Below are positions 42,204 to 51,682 of a stretch of 64,000 bases of DNA, in pieces. Made by a program: the position numbers and the translations under genes. The stretch is from the NCBI RefSeq assembly GCF_000317105.1, contig NC_019693.1, positions 558,001 through 622,000 on the forward strand. Direction: 5' to 3'. The stretch's first letter is position 1, and each line of letters starts with the position of its first letter. The notes beneath the pieces were generated by a model. That model did not search any database and had not been told where the DNA came from. It saw only the letters and a program-made list of their open reading frames with translations. Origin of the DNA: Oscillatoria acuminata PCC 6304. GTDB taxonomy: Bacteria > Cyanobacteriota > Cyanobacteriia > Cyanobacteriales > Laspinemataceae.

Positions 42204-43883
42204 TTGAAGCTGAATCAGACAACTGGAGTACAGTATCGCGGTATTACCGGATCCATCCGTGGGGCGATCTTCGATCGCCACTGGCGCAAATTCGCTAAAT
42301 TTGTGGGATTGTTTTCGATGTGCTGTCTTCTGGCAATTAGCTGTGGCGATCGCCCGGGGATGAACCAAAGTAATGACCCGAATCGGATCTCCATTGGCAC
42401 CACTGCCAAAATTAGAACCATCGACCCTGCCGATGCCTATGAAAATGCGGCGGGAATGTTGCTGTACAATCTAGGCGATCGCCTCTACACCTATGAAAGC
42501 GGCACCACCACCCTCAAACCTCAACTCGCCACTACCCTCCCCCAAATCAGCCCCGATGGAGTCACCTACACCATTCCCCTGCGTCCCGACGTGGTTTATC
42601 ATGACGGCACTCCCTTCAATGCCGAAACCATGAAATTTTCCCTACAACGATTCATGGAAAATGGGGGCTCTCCCTCCTCCTTATTATCCAATATCGTTGA
42701 ATCGGTACAAGCCAGCGGGGAGTATGAATTAACCATTCAGTTAAAACAGCCCTTTGCTGCCTTTAGTGATTTGTTAACCTTTTCCGGTTTAGTCGCCGTC
42801 TCTCCCAGTGCCTATGAAATTGGGTCGGGTCAATTTAAACCCGATACATTTGTAGGAACTGGACCTTATAAATTGGTCAGTTATGGAACCGATACCATTC
42901 GGTTAGATGTATTCGAGGATTACTGGGGAGAAAAGCCAGTCAATACCGGCATTGATATTCAACAGTTTTCCAGTCCTGCTAACGTTTATAACTCCTTCCG
43001 TCGGGGGGCGGTGGACCTCACCTACGGGACATTAGACTTGGATCAAATTAGCAGTTTAGAAAGGCAAGCCCCCGACCAAGGTTGGCAAGTAATTTCTAAT
43101 CGCAGTAACGGGGTTTATGTCTTAACCCTGAATATGCAGGATGAGGCATTAAAAAAACTGGAAGTGCGACAGGCGATCGCCACCCTCATCGACCGTCCCC
43201 TCTTACAACAGCGGATTTTCCAAGGACAAATGGAACCGCTTTATAGCTTAATTCCGACCACCTTAGAACGGTATTATCAACCCGTCTTTCAAAATCAGTA
43301 TGGGGATGGCAATTTTGCCCAAGCTCAACAACTCCTCGCGCAAGCCGGTTACACCCCCGAAAATCCTCTGCAACTTCAGCTATGGTATCGGTCCAATCTC
43401 CGGACTAATGCCGATGTTGCCACTACTATCAAAGCCGTAGCCGAACAGGAATTAGGGGGAGCACTTCAAATCGAACTACAAAGTGTTGAAGCTGCCACCG
43501 CTTACAATAATTTGGATAAAGGGGTTTATTCCATGTTTATCCTAGATTGGACACCAGACTTTTTCGACCCGGATAACTATATCAACCCTTTCCTTTCTTG
43601 TGCGAAAGGGTCTGTCGAAACCGGATGTGAAGAAGGAGAAACCAAATTGTGGGGGTCGTTTTACTATAGCGATCGCGTCAATCAATTAATTGCTCGTCAA
43701 CGCCAAGAACAAAACCCCGAAACTCGCCGCCAAATTTTTACCGAACTCCAAGAGATTTTGGTCGAAGATGTGCCATTTATTCCCCTCTGGCAAGGAAAAG
43801 AATATGTCTTTGCTCGTCAGGGAATCCAAGGTGCTACCCTCGAATCGACTCAAGCCGTGCCATTTTGGACCTTGAAAAAATAA
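42204..43883 (+). CDS. ABC transporter solute-binding lipoprotein, family 5
   Basis: The 559-aa product matches the peptide/nickel-type (SBP_bac_5) binding proteins: RTIDPADAYENAAGMLLYNL (~65-84), TYTIPLRPDVVYHDGTPFNAETMKFSLQR in two blocks (~125-152), LTIQLKQPFAAF (~178-190), GTGPYKLVSY (~218-227), YVLTLNMQDEALKKLEVRQAIATLIDR in blocks (~310-335), and a C-terminal EILVEDVPFIPLW. A hydrophobic stretch ending LLAISCGD (Cys ~46) is a lipobox, but the n-region is unusually long, so the true start may lie downstream of TTG 42204. It delivers peptides or another ligand to the DppB-like permease that follows 90 bases later. Confidence 0.85.
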   Translation: MKLNQTTGVQYRGITGSIRGAIFDRHWRKFAKFVGLFSMCCLLAISCGDRPGMNQSNDPNRISIGTTAKIRTIDPADAYENAAGMLLYNLGDRLYTYESGTTTLKPQLATTLPQISPDGVTYTIPLRPDVVYHDGTPFNAETMKFSLQRFMENGGSPSSLLSNIVESVQASGEYELTIQLKQPFAAFSDLLTFSGLVAVSPSAYEIGSGQFKPDTFVGTGPYKLVSYGTDTIRLDVFEDYWGEKPVNTGIDIQQFSSPANVYNSFRRGAVDLTYGTLDLDQISSLERQAPDQGWQVISNRSNGVYVLTLNMQDEALKKLEVRQAIATLIDRPLLQQRIFQGQMEPLYSLIPTTLERYYQPVFQNQYGDGNFAQAQQLLAQAGYTPENPLQLQLWYRSNLRTNADVATTIKAVAEQELGGALQIELQSVEAATAYNNLDKGVYSMFILDWTPDFFDPDNYINPFLSCAKGSVETGCEEGETKLWGSFYYSDRVNQLIARQRQEQNPETRRQIFTELQEILVEDVPFIPLWQGKEYVFARQGIQGATLESTQAVPFWTLKK

Positions 43884-43973
43884 AGTTCATCACCGGATGG
43901 AAGGATGCCGGAGTTTCTCTAACCTTCTCATCCCTCCATCTCCTACTCAACCCTAGCATCTCACATATCACCC

Positions 43974-44999
43974 ATGTCCCGTTCCAAAGCGCTTCAATCC
44001 TATATTCTCCTGCGGTTGCTACTAGCACCCTTGATGCTATGGACGATCGCCACCTTAGTCTTTTTGCTGTTGCGTGCCACCCCAGGCGACCCCATTGATG
44101 CAATTTTAGGCCCAAAAGCCCCGGAAATTGAAAAAATCCGGTTGCGAGAACAACTCGGCTTAGGCGCACCCTTGTGGTTACAGTACATCCGCTACATGGG
44201 AGATTTGCTCAGATTAGACCTCGGCACATCCCTCACCACCCGGGGACAAACCGTGTGGGAAATCGTCGGTCAATATTTCCCCGCTACATTAGAAATTGCC
44301 GTGGTGAGTATGGCTGTAGCCTTAATTGTCGGCATTGGAGTGGGGGTAATTTCGGCCTCTAATCCCAATACCGGCTGGGATGTCGGGGGACGAATGTTTG
44401 GCATCATCACCTATTCCCTGCCGGCATTTTGGGTAGGAATGATTATGCAGTTAATTTTTAGTGTGCAACTGGGTTGGTTTCCCGTGGGAGCACGTTTTCC
44501 GAGTACCCAAACCCCACCTTCGGGACCGACGGGACTGTACTTGATTGATAGTTTGTTCAGTGGAAATCTGGGGAATTTTTTCACCACCTTGCACTATTTG
44601 GCCCTACCCTCTTTGACCTTGGGAATTCTAATTAGTGGGATTTTCGAGCGCATTGTGCGGGTGAATTTGAAGCAAACCTTACAGGCGGATTATGTAGAAG
44701 CGGCTAGAGCAAGAGGAATACCGGAAACGCGAATTGCGATCGCTCATGCTTTAAAAAATGCCATGATTCCGGTGATTACGGTGATGGGATTGACCTTAGC
44801 AGCCCTTTTAGGGGGAGCAATTTTAACTGAAGTGACCTTTTCTTGGCCCGGATTAGCCAATCGACTCTATGAGGCGATTTCCTTACGGGATTATCCCACA
44901 GTTCAGGGAATTGTCGTCTTTTTTGCTGGGATTGTAGTCATTGCCAGCATCGGAATTGATTTGCTGAATGCTTATATCGACCCGCGAATTCGCTATTAG
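43974..44999 (+). CDS. DppB/OppB-like ABC transporter permease
   Basis: The 341-aa permease has the DppB signature N-terminus (YILLRLLLAPLMLWTIATLV, then FLLLRATPGDP), six membrane helices, and the EAA loop near residues 240-260 (DYVEAARARGIPETRIAIAHALKNAMIPVI, in parts), which docks the ATPase. GGAILTEVTFSWPGLANRLYEAISLRDYP (in parts) near the C-terminus is also family-typical. A full Dpp/Opp system needs a DppC-type second permease and one or two ATPases; none lies in the window, so partners must be elsewhere, as is common in cyanobacteria. The substrate is unknown. Co-transcription with the upstream binding protein is likely. Confidence 0.88.
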   Translation: MSRSKALQSYILLRLLLAPLMLWTIATLVFLLLRATPGDPIDAILGPKAPEIEKIRLREQLGLGAPLWLQYIRYMGDLLRLDLGTSLTTRGQTVWEIVGQYFPATLEIAVVSMAVALIVGIGVGVISASNPNTGWDVGGRMFGIITYSLPAFWVGMIMQLIFSVQLGWFPVGARFPSTQTPPSGPTGLYLIDSLFSGNLGNFFTTLHYLALPSLTLGILISGIFERIVRVNLKQTLQADYVEAARARGIPETRIAIAHALKNAMIPVITVMGLTLAALLGGAILTEVTFSWPGLANRLYEAISLRDYPTVQGIVVFFAGIVVIASIGIDLLNAYIDPRIRY

Positions 45000-45032
45000 A
45001 TAGAAAGCAACTCCAGAAACCCCCTACCCAGG

Positions 45033-45201
45033 AGCAAGAAACCGGGTTTCTGCCACAATTTTTGCTAATCAACCCAAATTGAGGAAAGAAACCCGGTTTC
45101 TGAACCCTTTACCTAGACCAAGAAACCGGGTTTCTGCGACAATTTTTGCTAATCAACCCAAATTGAGGAAAGAAATCCGGTTTCTGAACCCTTTACCTAG
45201 A
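45033..45201. repeat. two tandem 84-bp units with nested palindromes
   Basis: CAAGAAACCGGGTTTCTG begins the copies at 45035 and 45119 (period 84). Each unit holds the palindromes AGAAACCGGGTTTCT and GAAACCCGGTTTC, joined by AATTTTTGCTAATCAACCCA. The copies differ at very few positions (for example CCACAA versus CGACAA). The palindromes match those at 701-770. The array lies between convergent genes and may form alternative hairpins that end transcription. Confidence 0.85.
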
Positions 45202-45212
45202 AATCCCTGAAA

Positions 45213-45956
45213 TTAATTAGAACGAGTACCCAGTTGTTGTAACAAGCGATCAATGCGACTCACTGCGGAAAAATTGCCCTGTCTCTGGAATAAATCTCGG
45301 GCAGTTTGTAAAACTTGAGTTGCTTCAGTCTGATTGCCTCCTTCCGATAAAATCATCCCTAAATTGCCGTAGGCTTCGGCAAAATTGGGGTTAATTTCAA
45401 TTGCTTTCTGATAGGCGGATATGGCATCTTGGAGTTCCCCGCGAGTTACTAAAATATTGCCCATATTATAATAAGCCTTATCATAGTTAGGCTGGAGACG
45501 AATTGCTTCTTCATAGGCGGCGATCGCCTCATCGAACTCCTGTTGTTGCGCCAAGGCATTGGCTAAATTATAATGAGCGGCGGCTAATTGGGAATTCGTA
45601 GCAATGGCATTTCGGTAAGCGGCGATCGCCTCGGAAATTCGCCCCAGATTGACTAAGGCAACTCCCATATTGATTTGCGCTTCGGTAAAATTAGGATTCA
45701 GCCGAATCGCTTGCTGATAAGAAGTGATTGCCCCCTCTAAATTCCCCTCATCCTGAAGTCTTGCGCCTTCGGTATAATACCGTTCCGCTTCCGGGAATTC
45801 CTCCATCCCCTGCGCCACCCAAACAGTTGCGGGGATTTGATGCTGCCCGAAATTCTCTATCATGGATGGTGCGATCGCTTGCACTTTCGGGGTTACCCCG
45901 AGACTCAGCAAGATTGCCACCCCTAATGCTCGTCCGTAATCAGTGTTACTCCACAT
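45213..45956 (-). CDS. exported TPR-repeat protein, 247 aa
   Basis: A short signal-like N-terminus (residues ~8-28, ALGVAILLSLGVTPKVQA) is followed by five to six tetratricopeptide repeats from residue ~55 to 225. Each has the 34-residue pattern, for example YTEGARLQDEGNLEGAITSY, then NPNFTEAQINMGVALVNLGR, and so on. A last helical tail (~226-247) ends RIDRLLQQLGTRSN. TPRs mediate protein-protein contacts; the partner is unknown. It closes the minus-strand polysaccharide region, 122 bases beyond a GT4 gene, so an assembly or regulatory role there is possible but unproven. Confidence 0.8.
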   Translation of the reverse strand: MWSNTDYGRALGVAILLSLGVTPKVQAIAPSMIENFGQHQIPATVWVAQGMEEFPEAERYYTEGARLQDEGNLEGAITSYQQAIRLNPNFTEAQINMGVALVNLGRISEAIAAYRNAIATNSQLAAAHYNLANALAQQQEFDEAIAAYEEAIRLQPNYDKAYYNMGNILVTRGELQDAISAYQKAIEINPNFAEAYGNLGMILSEGGNQTEATQVLQTARDLFQRQGNFSAVSRIDRLLQQLGTRSN

Positions 45957-46078
45957 GAATCATTCCCCAAACCCTCGACTGTACATCAATCTATTTGTTT
46001 TCAAGTGTAGCGAATAAATCCAAGGGTTCTGAAGTTCCAGCCATTGAGGGTATTTATCCTCAGTATAGGGCGATCGCC

Positions 46079-47284
46079 CTATTCCCCGGCGAGAATCTCT
46101 CGATATGCCGCTAGGGTTTGCTGGGCGATCGCATCCCAATCGTAATGAGTCGCGGCATACCCCTGACCCTTTTCTCCCCGCTTCTGACATTCCTGGGGAT
46201 TGGAGACTGCCTCCGAAAGCAACTGTGCGATTTCCTCTACCGTGCCATTTCCCACCCAACCTGCACCCGCTTCCACTACATCTTCCCAGATATAAACCCC
46301 CCGAGAAATACAAACTGCCGTTCCTGCTGCCATCGCCTCCGCCACCGCAATCCCAAAGTTTTCATAATAAGACGGCAGCACAAAAATATCCGATGACTGA
46401 AGCAACGATACTTTAAACTCTCCCCGCACAAACCCGGGCAAACTCGTACAAGCAGCGAGGGGAGAGGCAGCAATTTGCGCTTTAATTTTATCCTCATACT
46501 CTGGATCTTGAGGATTGCTTCCCGCTAACACAAAATGAAACTTTAATCCTTGGGCGAGTAACTTTTCTAATGCCGGCAACAATAAATCTAATCCCTTTTT
46601 GGGTTCAATCCGCGACAGGAACAAAACCACAGGGCAATTACTGGCAATTCCCAATTCTTCCCGCATCTTTTTCCCCCGTTGCTGCCGTTCCTCCCCTGTC
46701 AAATTTCTATCCATTCCCGGTAAACTCACCCCCAAAGGAATGATTAAATCCCGTGTTTGCACTCCGAACCGTTCCGAAATCTTCGCCTCTTCTGCACTCG
46801 TAAAATGAATCGCTGCCGCCCCTGCTAAATTTCCCCGTTCCCACAATGCCGTATAAACCTGCTTCATCGCATTTTTCTTCCGCAAATCTGCCGGATCTAG
46901 AGTTCCTAACGGACGCAAAATATACGGAATCTTCCGCAGTCTTGCCACCGTTGCCGCCCCGGAAATTACCGGAGAAAATAGGGCGTGTAAGTGGGCGATA
47001 TCATACTCAGTCCCATTTATAGATAACCACCGTAATAAATCCACAGAAAATTTATAACGACGAAAGGGAGAACAGGGAAAATAGCGGATTTGATATCCAT
47101 CTTGTTCTACCGGGCAGTTTAAGGGAACATCTAGGGGCGCTTGTCCCACATCTCCATTAGAATTAGTTGTTAATATCGTTACTTCTGCACCTTGTCGCGC
47201 CAGGGCTGCGGACAACCCCAACACCATTTGACTCGGCCCTCCATAAACCAGGGAAATAGATGGAATGATTTGTAAAATTCGCAT
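46079..47284 (-). CDS. GT4-family glycosyltransferase (possible HpsP-type)
   Basis: The 401-aa enzyme has the GT-B fold marks: N-terminal IIPSISLVYGGPSQMVLGLS (residues ~6-25), the inter-domain VLFLSRIEPKKGLDLLLPAL (~218-237) and C-terminal SSDIFVLPSYYENFGIAVAE with AMAAGTAV (~300-330), giving the EX7E pair. It transfers a sugar from a nucleotide donor onto a growing polysaccharide or lipid-linked oligosaccharide; donor and acceptor cannot be read. It is the last glycosyltransferase of the run hpsL-GT2-GT4-GT4, an order that resembles the hormogonium polysaccharide genes of filamentous cyanobacteria. Confidence 0.85.
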   Translation of the reverse strand: MRILQIIPSISLVYGGPSQMVLGLSAALARQGAEVTILTTNSNGDVGQAPLDVPLNCPVEQDGYQIRYFPCSPFRRYKFSVDLLRWLSINGTEYDIAHLHALFSPVISGAATVARLRKIPYILRPLGTLDPADLRKKNAMKQVYTALWERGNLAGAAAIHFTSAEEAKISERFGVQTRDLIIPLGVSLPGMDRNLTGEERQQRGKKMREELGIASNCPVVLFLSRIEPKKGLDLLLPALEKLLAQGLKFHFVLAGSNPQDPEYEDKIKAQIAASPLAACTSLPGFVRGEFKVSLLQSSDIFVLPSYYENFGIAVAEAMAAGTAVCISRGVYIWEDVVEAGAGWVGNGTVEEIAQLLSEAVSNPQECQKRGEKGQGYAATHYDWDAIAQQTLAAYREILAGE

Positions 47285-47310
47285 AAAAAATTAAAATAAA
47301 GGCTACAATC

Positions 47311-47362
47311 CTCGTTCCTAGGCTCTGCCTAGGAATGCTCAAAAGGAGGCTCTGCCTCCTAA
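47311..47362. repeat. two small hairpins between GT4 genes
   Basis: TTCCTAGGC-TCT-GCCTAGGAA (47315-47335) and GGAGGC-TCT-GCCTCC (47345-47359) are perfect stems with the same TCT loop. Such pairs look like a dispersed intergenic repeat and could attenuate the operon. Confidence 0.7.
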
Positions 47363-47365
47363 CTT

Positions 47366-48538
47366 CTACTGCTCTAAAATAGTCTGATAAAATTCAAACT
47401 GTTGTTGAGCAAGAGCCTGATTGGTATAATGTTTCATTGCCCTTTGATAACCACTATGACCCAATTCCTCGGCAAATTCAGGGTTGTCCATGAGTTTCCC
47501 GAGGCAATCTTGCAACGCTTCCGCATTCCCTTCGGGAAACACTAATCCCGCATCTTGAATCACATTGGGAATTTCCCCAGAATCCGACCCAATCACCGGA
47601 ACTTGACAAGCCATTGCTTCAATTAAAACATGACCAAATTGTTCTTTCCATCCCGCTGAGGTCAGAGTTTTAAACTTGTCGGTGGTTTCCGAAGGAAGAA
47701 CCAAGACATCCATTAAGTTAATATAACGCTGGACCTCATCATGGGGAACACTTTCAATCCAAATTAACCGATTTTGTAGATTAAATTCCGTGGCTTTTTG
47801 CAACAGGGTTTCTTTTAAAGGACCGCGCCCTAATAAGAGCAATTTCCAAGGTTTTCCGGCTAAACGGGATAAAGACTGGAGTAAGGTGAGTAATCCTTTT
47901 TCTTCCACAAACCGACCGACAAACCCAATAAGAAATTCATCGGGTTGAATGGCGAGTTGGGTGCGGAGTTCCGGTTGCGGATGGGGACGAAAGAGGGTTT
48001 CATCAACGCCGAGTTGAGGCATGATTTTGAGGGGACCGGAATAACCGCGATCGCGCAAAATTTCCGCCCCATCTTGATTGCCGACAATAATGCCATCGGT
48101 ATGGCGCAAATTATAGGATTCTAAGACAGAAACCGGCCATTTTAATTGGTAGGGAAGATTCCACCAAGTAAAGAAGAGATTTTTGGCTTTTAATCCCAGC
48201 AAGCGATTTAGGGTGATAAATTCCGAGTAGGCGATCGCCTTCGCACCCTGTTCCACTTGAATAATATTGGGATGCCACTGCCGCAACAGGGAAACCAAAT
48301 CCGCCCCAAAAGTCAACAGTCCTTGATTGTTCTGACTAAAATTGGAAATCGGCACCACTCGAAACGAACCTTCTTCGAGGAATTGGGTTTCGATGAGTTG
48401 ATTTTGAACCCCACCAGGACGCCATCGCCGAGGAACTACCACGGTGACTTCAATACCGGGAGCAAGTTGGGCTAGTTTTCGTAACTTTTCCCGGTTTAAA
48501 TCAACAATATAAGTATGGCTGGCAACTAGAATTTTCAC
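47366..48538 (-). CDS. GT4-family glycosyltransferase (possible HpsO-type)
   Basis: The 390-aa GT-B enzyme begins MKILVASHTYIVDLNREKLR. It carries the domain-2 opening EFLIGFVGRFVEEKGLLTLL (~195-214), LLLLGRGPLKETLL, and the donor-site region FGHVLIEAMACQVPVIGSDS (~308-327). It differs clearly from the neighbouring GT4 and is not a recent duplicate. Substrate is unknown. The gene follows the GT2 gene at 48580 by 41 bases that hold three ATCTACAAT repeats, and so is probably in the same operon. Confidence 0.85.
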   Translation of the reverse strand: MKILVASHTYIVDLNREKLRKLAQLAPGIEVTVVVPRRWRPGGVQNQLIETQFLEEGSFRVVPISNFSQNNQGLLTFGADLVSLLRQWHPNIIQVEQGAKAIAYSEFITLNRLLGLKAKNLFFTWWNLPYQLKWPVSVLESYNLRHTDGIIVGNQDGAEILRDRGYSGPLKIMPQLGVDETLFRPHPQPELRTQLAIQPDEFLIGFVGRFVEEKGLLTLLQSLSRLAGKPWKLLLLGRGPLKETLLQKATEFNLQNRLIWIESVPHDEVQRYINLMDVLVLPSETTDKFKTLTSAGWKEQFGHVLIEAMACQVPVIGSDSGEIPNVIQDAGLVFPEGNAEALQDCLGKLMDNPEFAEELGHSGYQRAMKHYTNQALAQQQFEFYQTILEQ

Positions 48539-48541
48539 AGC

Positions 48542-48567
48542 ATCTACAATATCTACAATATCTACAA
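48542..48567. repeat. ATCTACAAT triple repeat
   Basis: Three tandem copies of a nine-base unit fill most of the 41-base gap between the GT2 and GT4 genes. Confidence 0.7.
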
Positions 48568-48579
48568 TAAATTGATAGG

Positions 48580-49572
48580 TCAGGTTTTTTGAGAATGGGC
48601 TAGTTCATCTTGTTGGCTGTAAATTTGTCCATCCTGAAAGCTCGATTGCAGGACCGTGCCAACGGCATTGAAAAATCCCAGGGTATAGAACCACCCGCGC
48701 ACCAGGGTTTTAATGGGCGAACCACTTTTATTGCAAGGGGGATGACCGAGAACATGGCAGTCGAATAAGCGAGCGAAAAAGCGCAGACATTGGGAGAGGG
48801 TGAGATTTTTTAATCCGAGGAGAAAATGATTGTGATAGAAGGTGATTTGGTAGCTAATTGAGCGAGTGCTAATATCATGACAGCCGCCGGTTTCTTCTCC
48901 TAAATGAATTAAGTGAGCATCCGGTTCATACCAGATTTTGTACCCAGTTTGTCGCAAACGCAAGCAAAAATCCGACTCTTCCCGCACGGCACTACCTCGG
49001 AAGCGTTCGTCAAAGTGTAATCCGTACTTGTCGAAAATCTCGCGACGGAAGGACATATTGCAACCGCGAACGGAGAGGACTTGCTGGGGTTTGACGGTAT
49101 GCACCAGGTCAATATAGTACCAGGCAATTCCCGGGTCCATTGCTTCTGGGGGTAAATCTTCGATGGTTAAACCGCCACCGGAGTCAGCGAGTTTCATGCG
49201 ATCAAAAACGCGACCGGCGATCGCGCCGATTTCGGGTTGTTCCAGATAATTGCGAGCATGAGCGTGCAGAAAACCTGGGGGAAGTTGGACATCATCATCG
49301 AGAAATAGAATAATTTCCCCCTGCGATCGGCGCACGGCATAGTTGCGCGCACCGGGTAAACTCGCCCAATCCAGGCGCAACCACTGAATGCGATGAGATT
49401 CGGCGAGGGATTGGAGATAGGCATCGGTTTCAGGTTCATGGGTGGGGGTTTGATCCACCACCAGGACCTCGAAATCCGGGTAGTCTTGTTGGAGGACATC
49501 GGCGAGAGTCTCTCGCAATACCTTTTCCCGGTTGTAGGTGGGAATAATCACAGAAATCGAGGGCAAAGACAT
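48580..49572 (-). CDS. GT2-family glycosyltransferase (possible HpsN-type)
   Basis: The 330-aa protein has a GT-A fold: ISVIIPTYNREKVLRETLAD (residues 6-25), LVVDQTPT, LPGARNYAVRRSQGEIILFL (~72-91) with the metal-binding DDD at ~92-94 (LDDDVQLP), and the acceptor-side block GCNMSFRREIF (~168-178) with ESDFCLRLRQTGYKIWYEPD (~199-218). The last hundred residues are helical, possibly membrane-associated. It probably starts or extends the repeat unit polymerised by the HpsL-like protein just upstream (80 bases). Donor sugar unknown. Confidence 0.85.
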   Translation of the reverse strand: MSLPSISVIIPTYNREKVLRETLADVLQQDYPDFEVLVVDQTPTHEPETDAYLQSLAESHRIQWLRLDWASLPGARNYAVRRSQGEIILFLDDDVQLPPGFLHAHARNYLEQPEIGAIAGRVFDRMKLADSGGGLTIEDLPPEAMDPGIAWYYIDLVHTVKPQQVLSVRGCNMSFRREIFDKYGLHFDERFRGSAVREESDFCLRLRQTGYKIWYEPDAHLIHLGEETGGCHDISTRSISYQITFYHNHFLLGLKNLTLSQCLRFFARLFDCHVLGHPPCNKSGSPIKTLVRGWFYTLGFFNAVGTVLQSSFQDGQIYSQQDELAHSQKT

Positions 49573-49651
49573 GGAATTAAGGGGTGAACGTTTAGAGTTT
49601 AGAGGAGTGGAAGGCGATCGGCAACGGAACTGGGCGGTTTAGGGGTCGGGT

Positions 49652-51304
49652 TTATTTCTTTTTCTTTTTCTTTTTAGAGGACCCTTTATTTCTGAGCAAC
49701 CCGAGTTCCTCAGCTTCAAGTTTTTCCTGAGCTACTTCTCGGTCAAGGTCGGGCAGCTTGAACAGCAACCCGGCAAAGACCCAATAATAGACCGCAACCG
49801 GGTCTACATCTAGGGGATAATAGTAAGTGTTATAGCTGATAAACAAGATAAACACCCAATAGGATGCCCCATAGCCGCGCAGATTTTTATCTTTGACAGA
49901 GCGATAGGTTTTAAAGGCGAGATAGGTCAGAGTCGTCACGAAAATTAGAAACCCAATCACTCCTACCGGGCCAATTTCATAGAGTAATTTAGGATAGTAG
50001 GTTTCAATGAGCTTCGTCTCTCCGAACATCCGAGCAGAGTTGGTGGCTTTGCCTAAACCATTCCCAAAAAATCCAGCCTGTCCTTTTGAGCTAAATTCCG
50101 CTTGGTGGGCGATAAAATCCGTAGGCGGAGAGGCATTCCATCGGCTGACAAAACTATCGATCCGTTCCGTAACCACATCCGGAAACAGGGCCATCGCCCC
50201 AAATCCCAAGATCGAGAGTCCGACGGCGATCGGAATAAATCGTTTCAGATTGGTGACTTGACCTGTCACGACTAGGAGAATCACAGTCAAGACGGGGACA
50301 AGCGCTAAGGCAATTCGTTGACCGGAGATCACTGAATTGACAAAGACTAAGGCCATTCCCAGGAAACTGAGCATCTTCCAGAGGAAGGAAGGATCGTTAA
50401 ATGCTGAGGCAAAGGTAAAAAAGATATTGGCAATTAGGAACCAAGCCCACTGCCAGGGGGCGACAAAGGTCCCGGGTAAGCGAATCATGTTCACTTCGGG
50501 ACTAAACACCAGAGAACCTCCAACCAGGCATTTAGCATCGAGGGTGGCTTTAAATAAATCTTCGCCCACATAGCCCCTTGTACCGGGACAGCGACCCGAG
50601 GAGAGGAGCCAATACTGAACAACACCCAATCCACAGCAGATCAGAGCGAGTATGACATGGGTGCGCGTCAGCCACAGAAATTCCTTTTTGTTACGGATGA
50701 GATAGTAACTGCACCCGATCAAGGGAATATAACCTAGGAAGACTTTCATACCCAAGAGTCCCATCGGGATGGGCTTGCCATCGGGACGGGGGCCAAACTG
50801 TTGAGCGCCATTTACAAACAACAGAGTCATCAGGCAGACCAATAACAGAATGTTCAGCGCTGGACCCAGTTGGGAAGGAATTAGGAACGGGAGTTTTTTG
50901 CTCTTGATCTCTCGGTACAGAGCGATCGCCGCTGGAATATAAAACCCATCTTTAGCCAGTTGGAATAGTGCATTGCCCCCGCCAATCCAGTAGGTAATGG
51001 TGCCGGAAAAAGGCATATAGATTAAAAAACCCCAAATCGCTAAACGAGGGTATTTGTAGGAGAGTAATAAAACTGCCACTCCACCGCCACCAGCGAGCGC
51101 TAACTTGAAGTCCGCCACAAAAAAAAGCACAATTCCGATCGCCGCCCCGAGACCTCCATAGGTCTGAAACGATTGAATCATGGCTTTACGTTCGCGATCG
51201 CGCTTCTTTTGTTGGGCAGCCAGCTCTTTTTTGCTGAGAGTGGGTACTTGTGTCGGATGATTGTTCTGGGACGCTTTATTGACTTTCTGCTTGGTTTTTA
51301 ACAT
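49652..51304 (-). CDS. hpsL: HpsL-like polysaccharide polymerase/ligase membrane protein
   Basis: This is a 550-aa Wzy/O-antigen-ligase-type protein with about ten to twelve membrane helices. The N-terminus is a long, very basic cytoplasmic stretch (1-~45, many Lys/Gln). A large periplasmic loop (~225-275) contains SSGRCPGTRGYVGEDLF and the Wzy-like IRLPGTFVAPWQWAWFL, and the QAEFSSKGQAGFFGNGLGKA region (~405-425) resembles the second Wzy loop. The C-terminus ends in seven Lys. Hormogonium polysaccharide proteins named HpsL have this size and layout, and the following GT2 and GT4 genes fit. The family (polymerase/ligase) is firm; the hps name is moderate. Confidence 0.75.
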   Translation of the reverse strand: MLKTKQKVNKASQNNHPTQVPTLSKKELAAQQKKRDRERKAMIQSFQTYGGLGAAIGIVLFFVADFKLALAGGGGVAVLLLSYKYPRLAIWGFLIYMPFSGTITYWIGGGNALFQLAKDGFYIPAAIALYREIKSKKLPFLIPSQLGPALNILLLVCLMTLLFVNGAQQFGPRPDGKPIPMGLLGMKVFLGYIPLIGCSYYLIRNKKEFLWLTRTHVILALICCGLGVVQYWLLSSGRCPGTRGYVGEDLFKATLDAKCLVGGSLVFSPEVNMIRLPGTFVAPWQWAWFLIANIFFTFASAFNDPSFLWKMLSFLGMALVFVNSVISGQRIALALVPVLTVILLVVTGQVTNLKRFIPIAVGLSILGFGAMALFPDVVTERIDSFVSRWNASPPTDFIAHQAEFSSKGQAGFFGNGLGKATNSARMFGETKLIETYYPKLLYEIGPVGVIGFLIFVTTLTYLAFKTYRSVKDKNLRGYGASYWVFILFISYNTYYYPLDVDPVAVYYWVFAGLLFKLPDLDREVAQEKLEAEELGLLRNKGSSKKKKKKK

Positions 51305-51682
51305 ATTCCGATGGTGACTTTTTCCCCAGGAATTAGACCCTCGAACCGGCGGGTCTTTCTACGGATGGCTATAGAAACCGGACTCCTCACTCCTTCTTAG
51401 TGATAACATCAAATCTCCAGGGACGGCTATATTCAACTTCAGCGGGATGGCGATCGGCCTCCTCACCCAACAGATAGGGAATTAAACCCCCAAAAATTGC
51501 ACCCCTCCTGACTCACGCCTGCCCTCGGTACTCAACCCCATTCTGCCCCCAAAGCACCTATTTTTAACGAATCGACTCCTGCCCTACTCTGGTTAAACAA
51601 AGAAAAGAAGACCCGATCGCTCGCGCCTTCTTTTCTAAATTTATTCCGATTTAAGACTGCAACTTAACGGGATAATTCAACT
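51305..51682. other. spacer with a bidirectional hairpin after glmM
   Basis: AGAAAAGAAG (51602-51611) and CTTCTTTTCT (51628-51637) pair with a GC-rich loop. Read on the minus strand the stem is followed by TTGTTT, so it may terminate glmM. Otherwise no gene seen. Confidence 0.45.

Noticed and set aside
45033-45201. Tandem 84-bp units considered as a CRISPR remnant or iteron origin
   Set aside because: Only two copies, no spacers between them, and no replication gene nearby; nested palindromes suit a hairpin repeat better.
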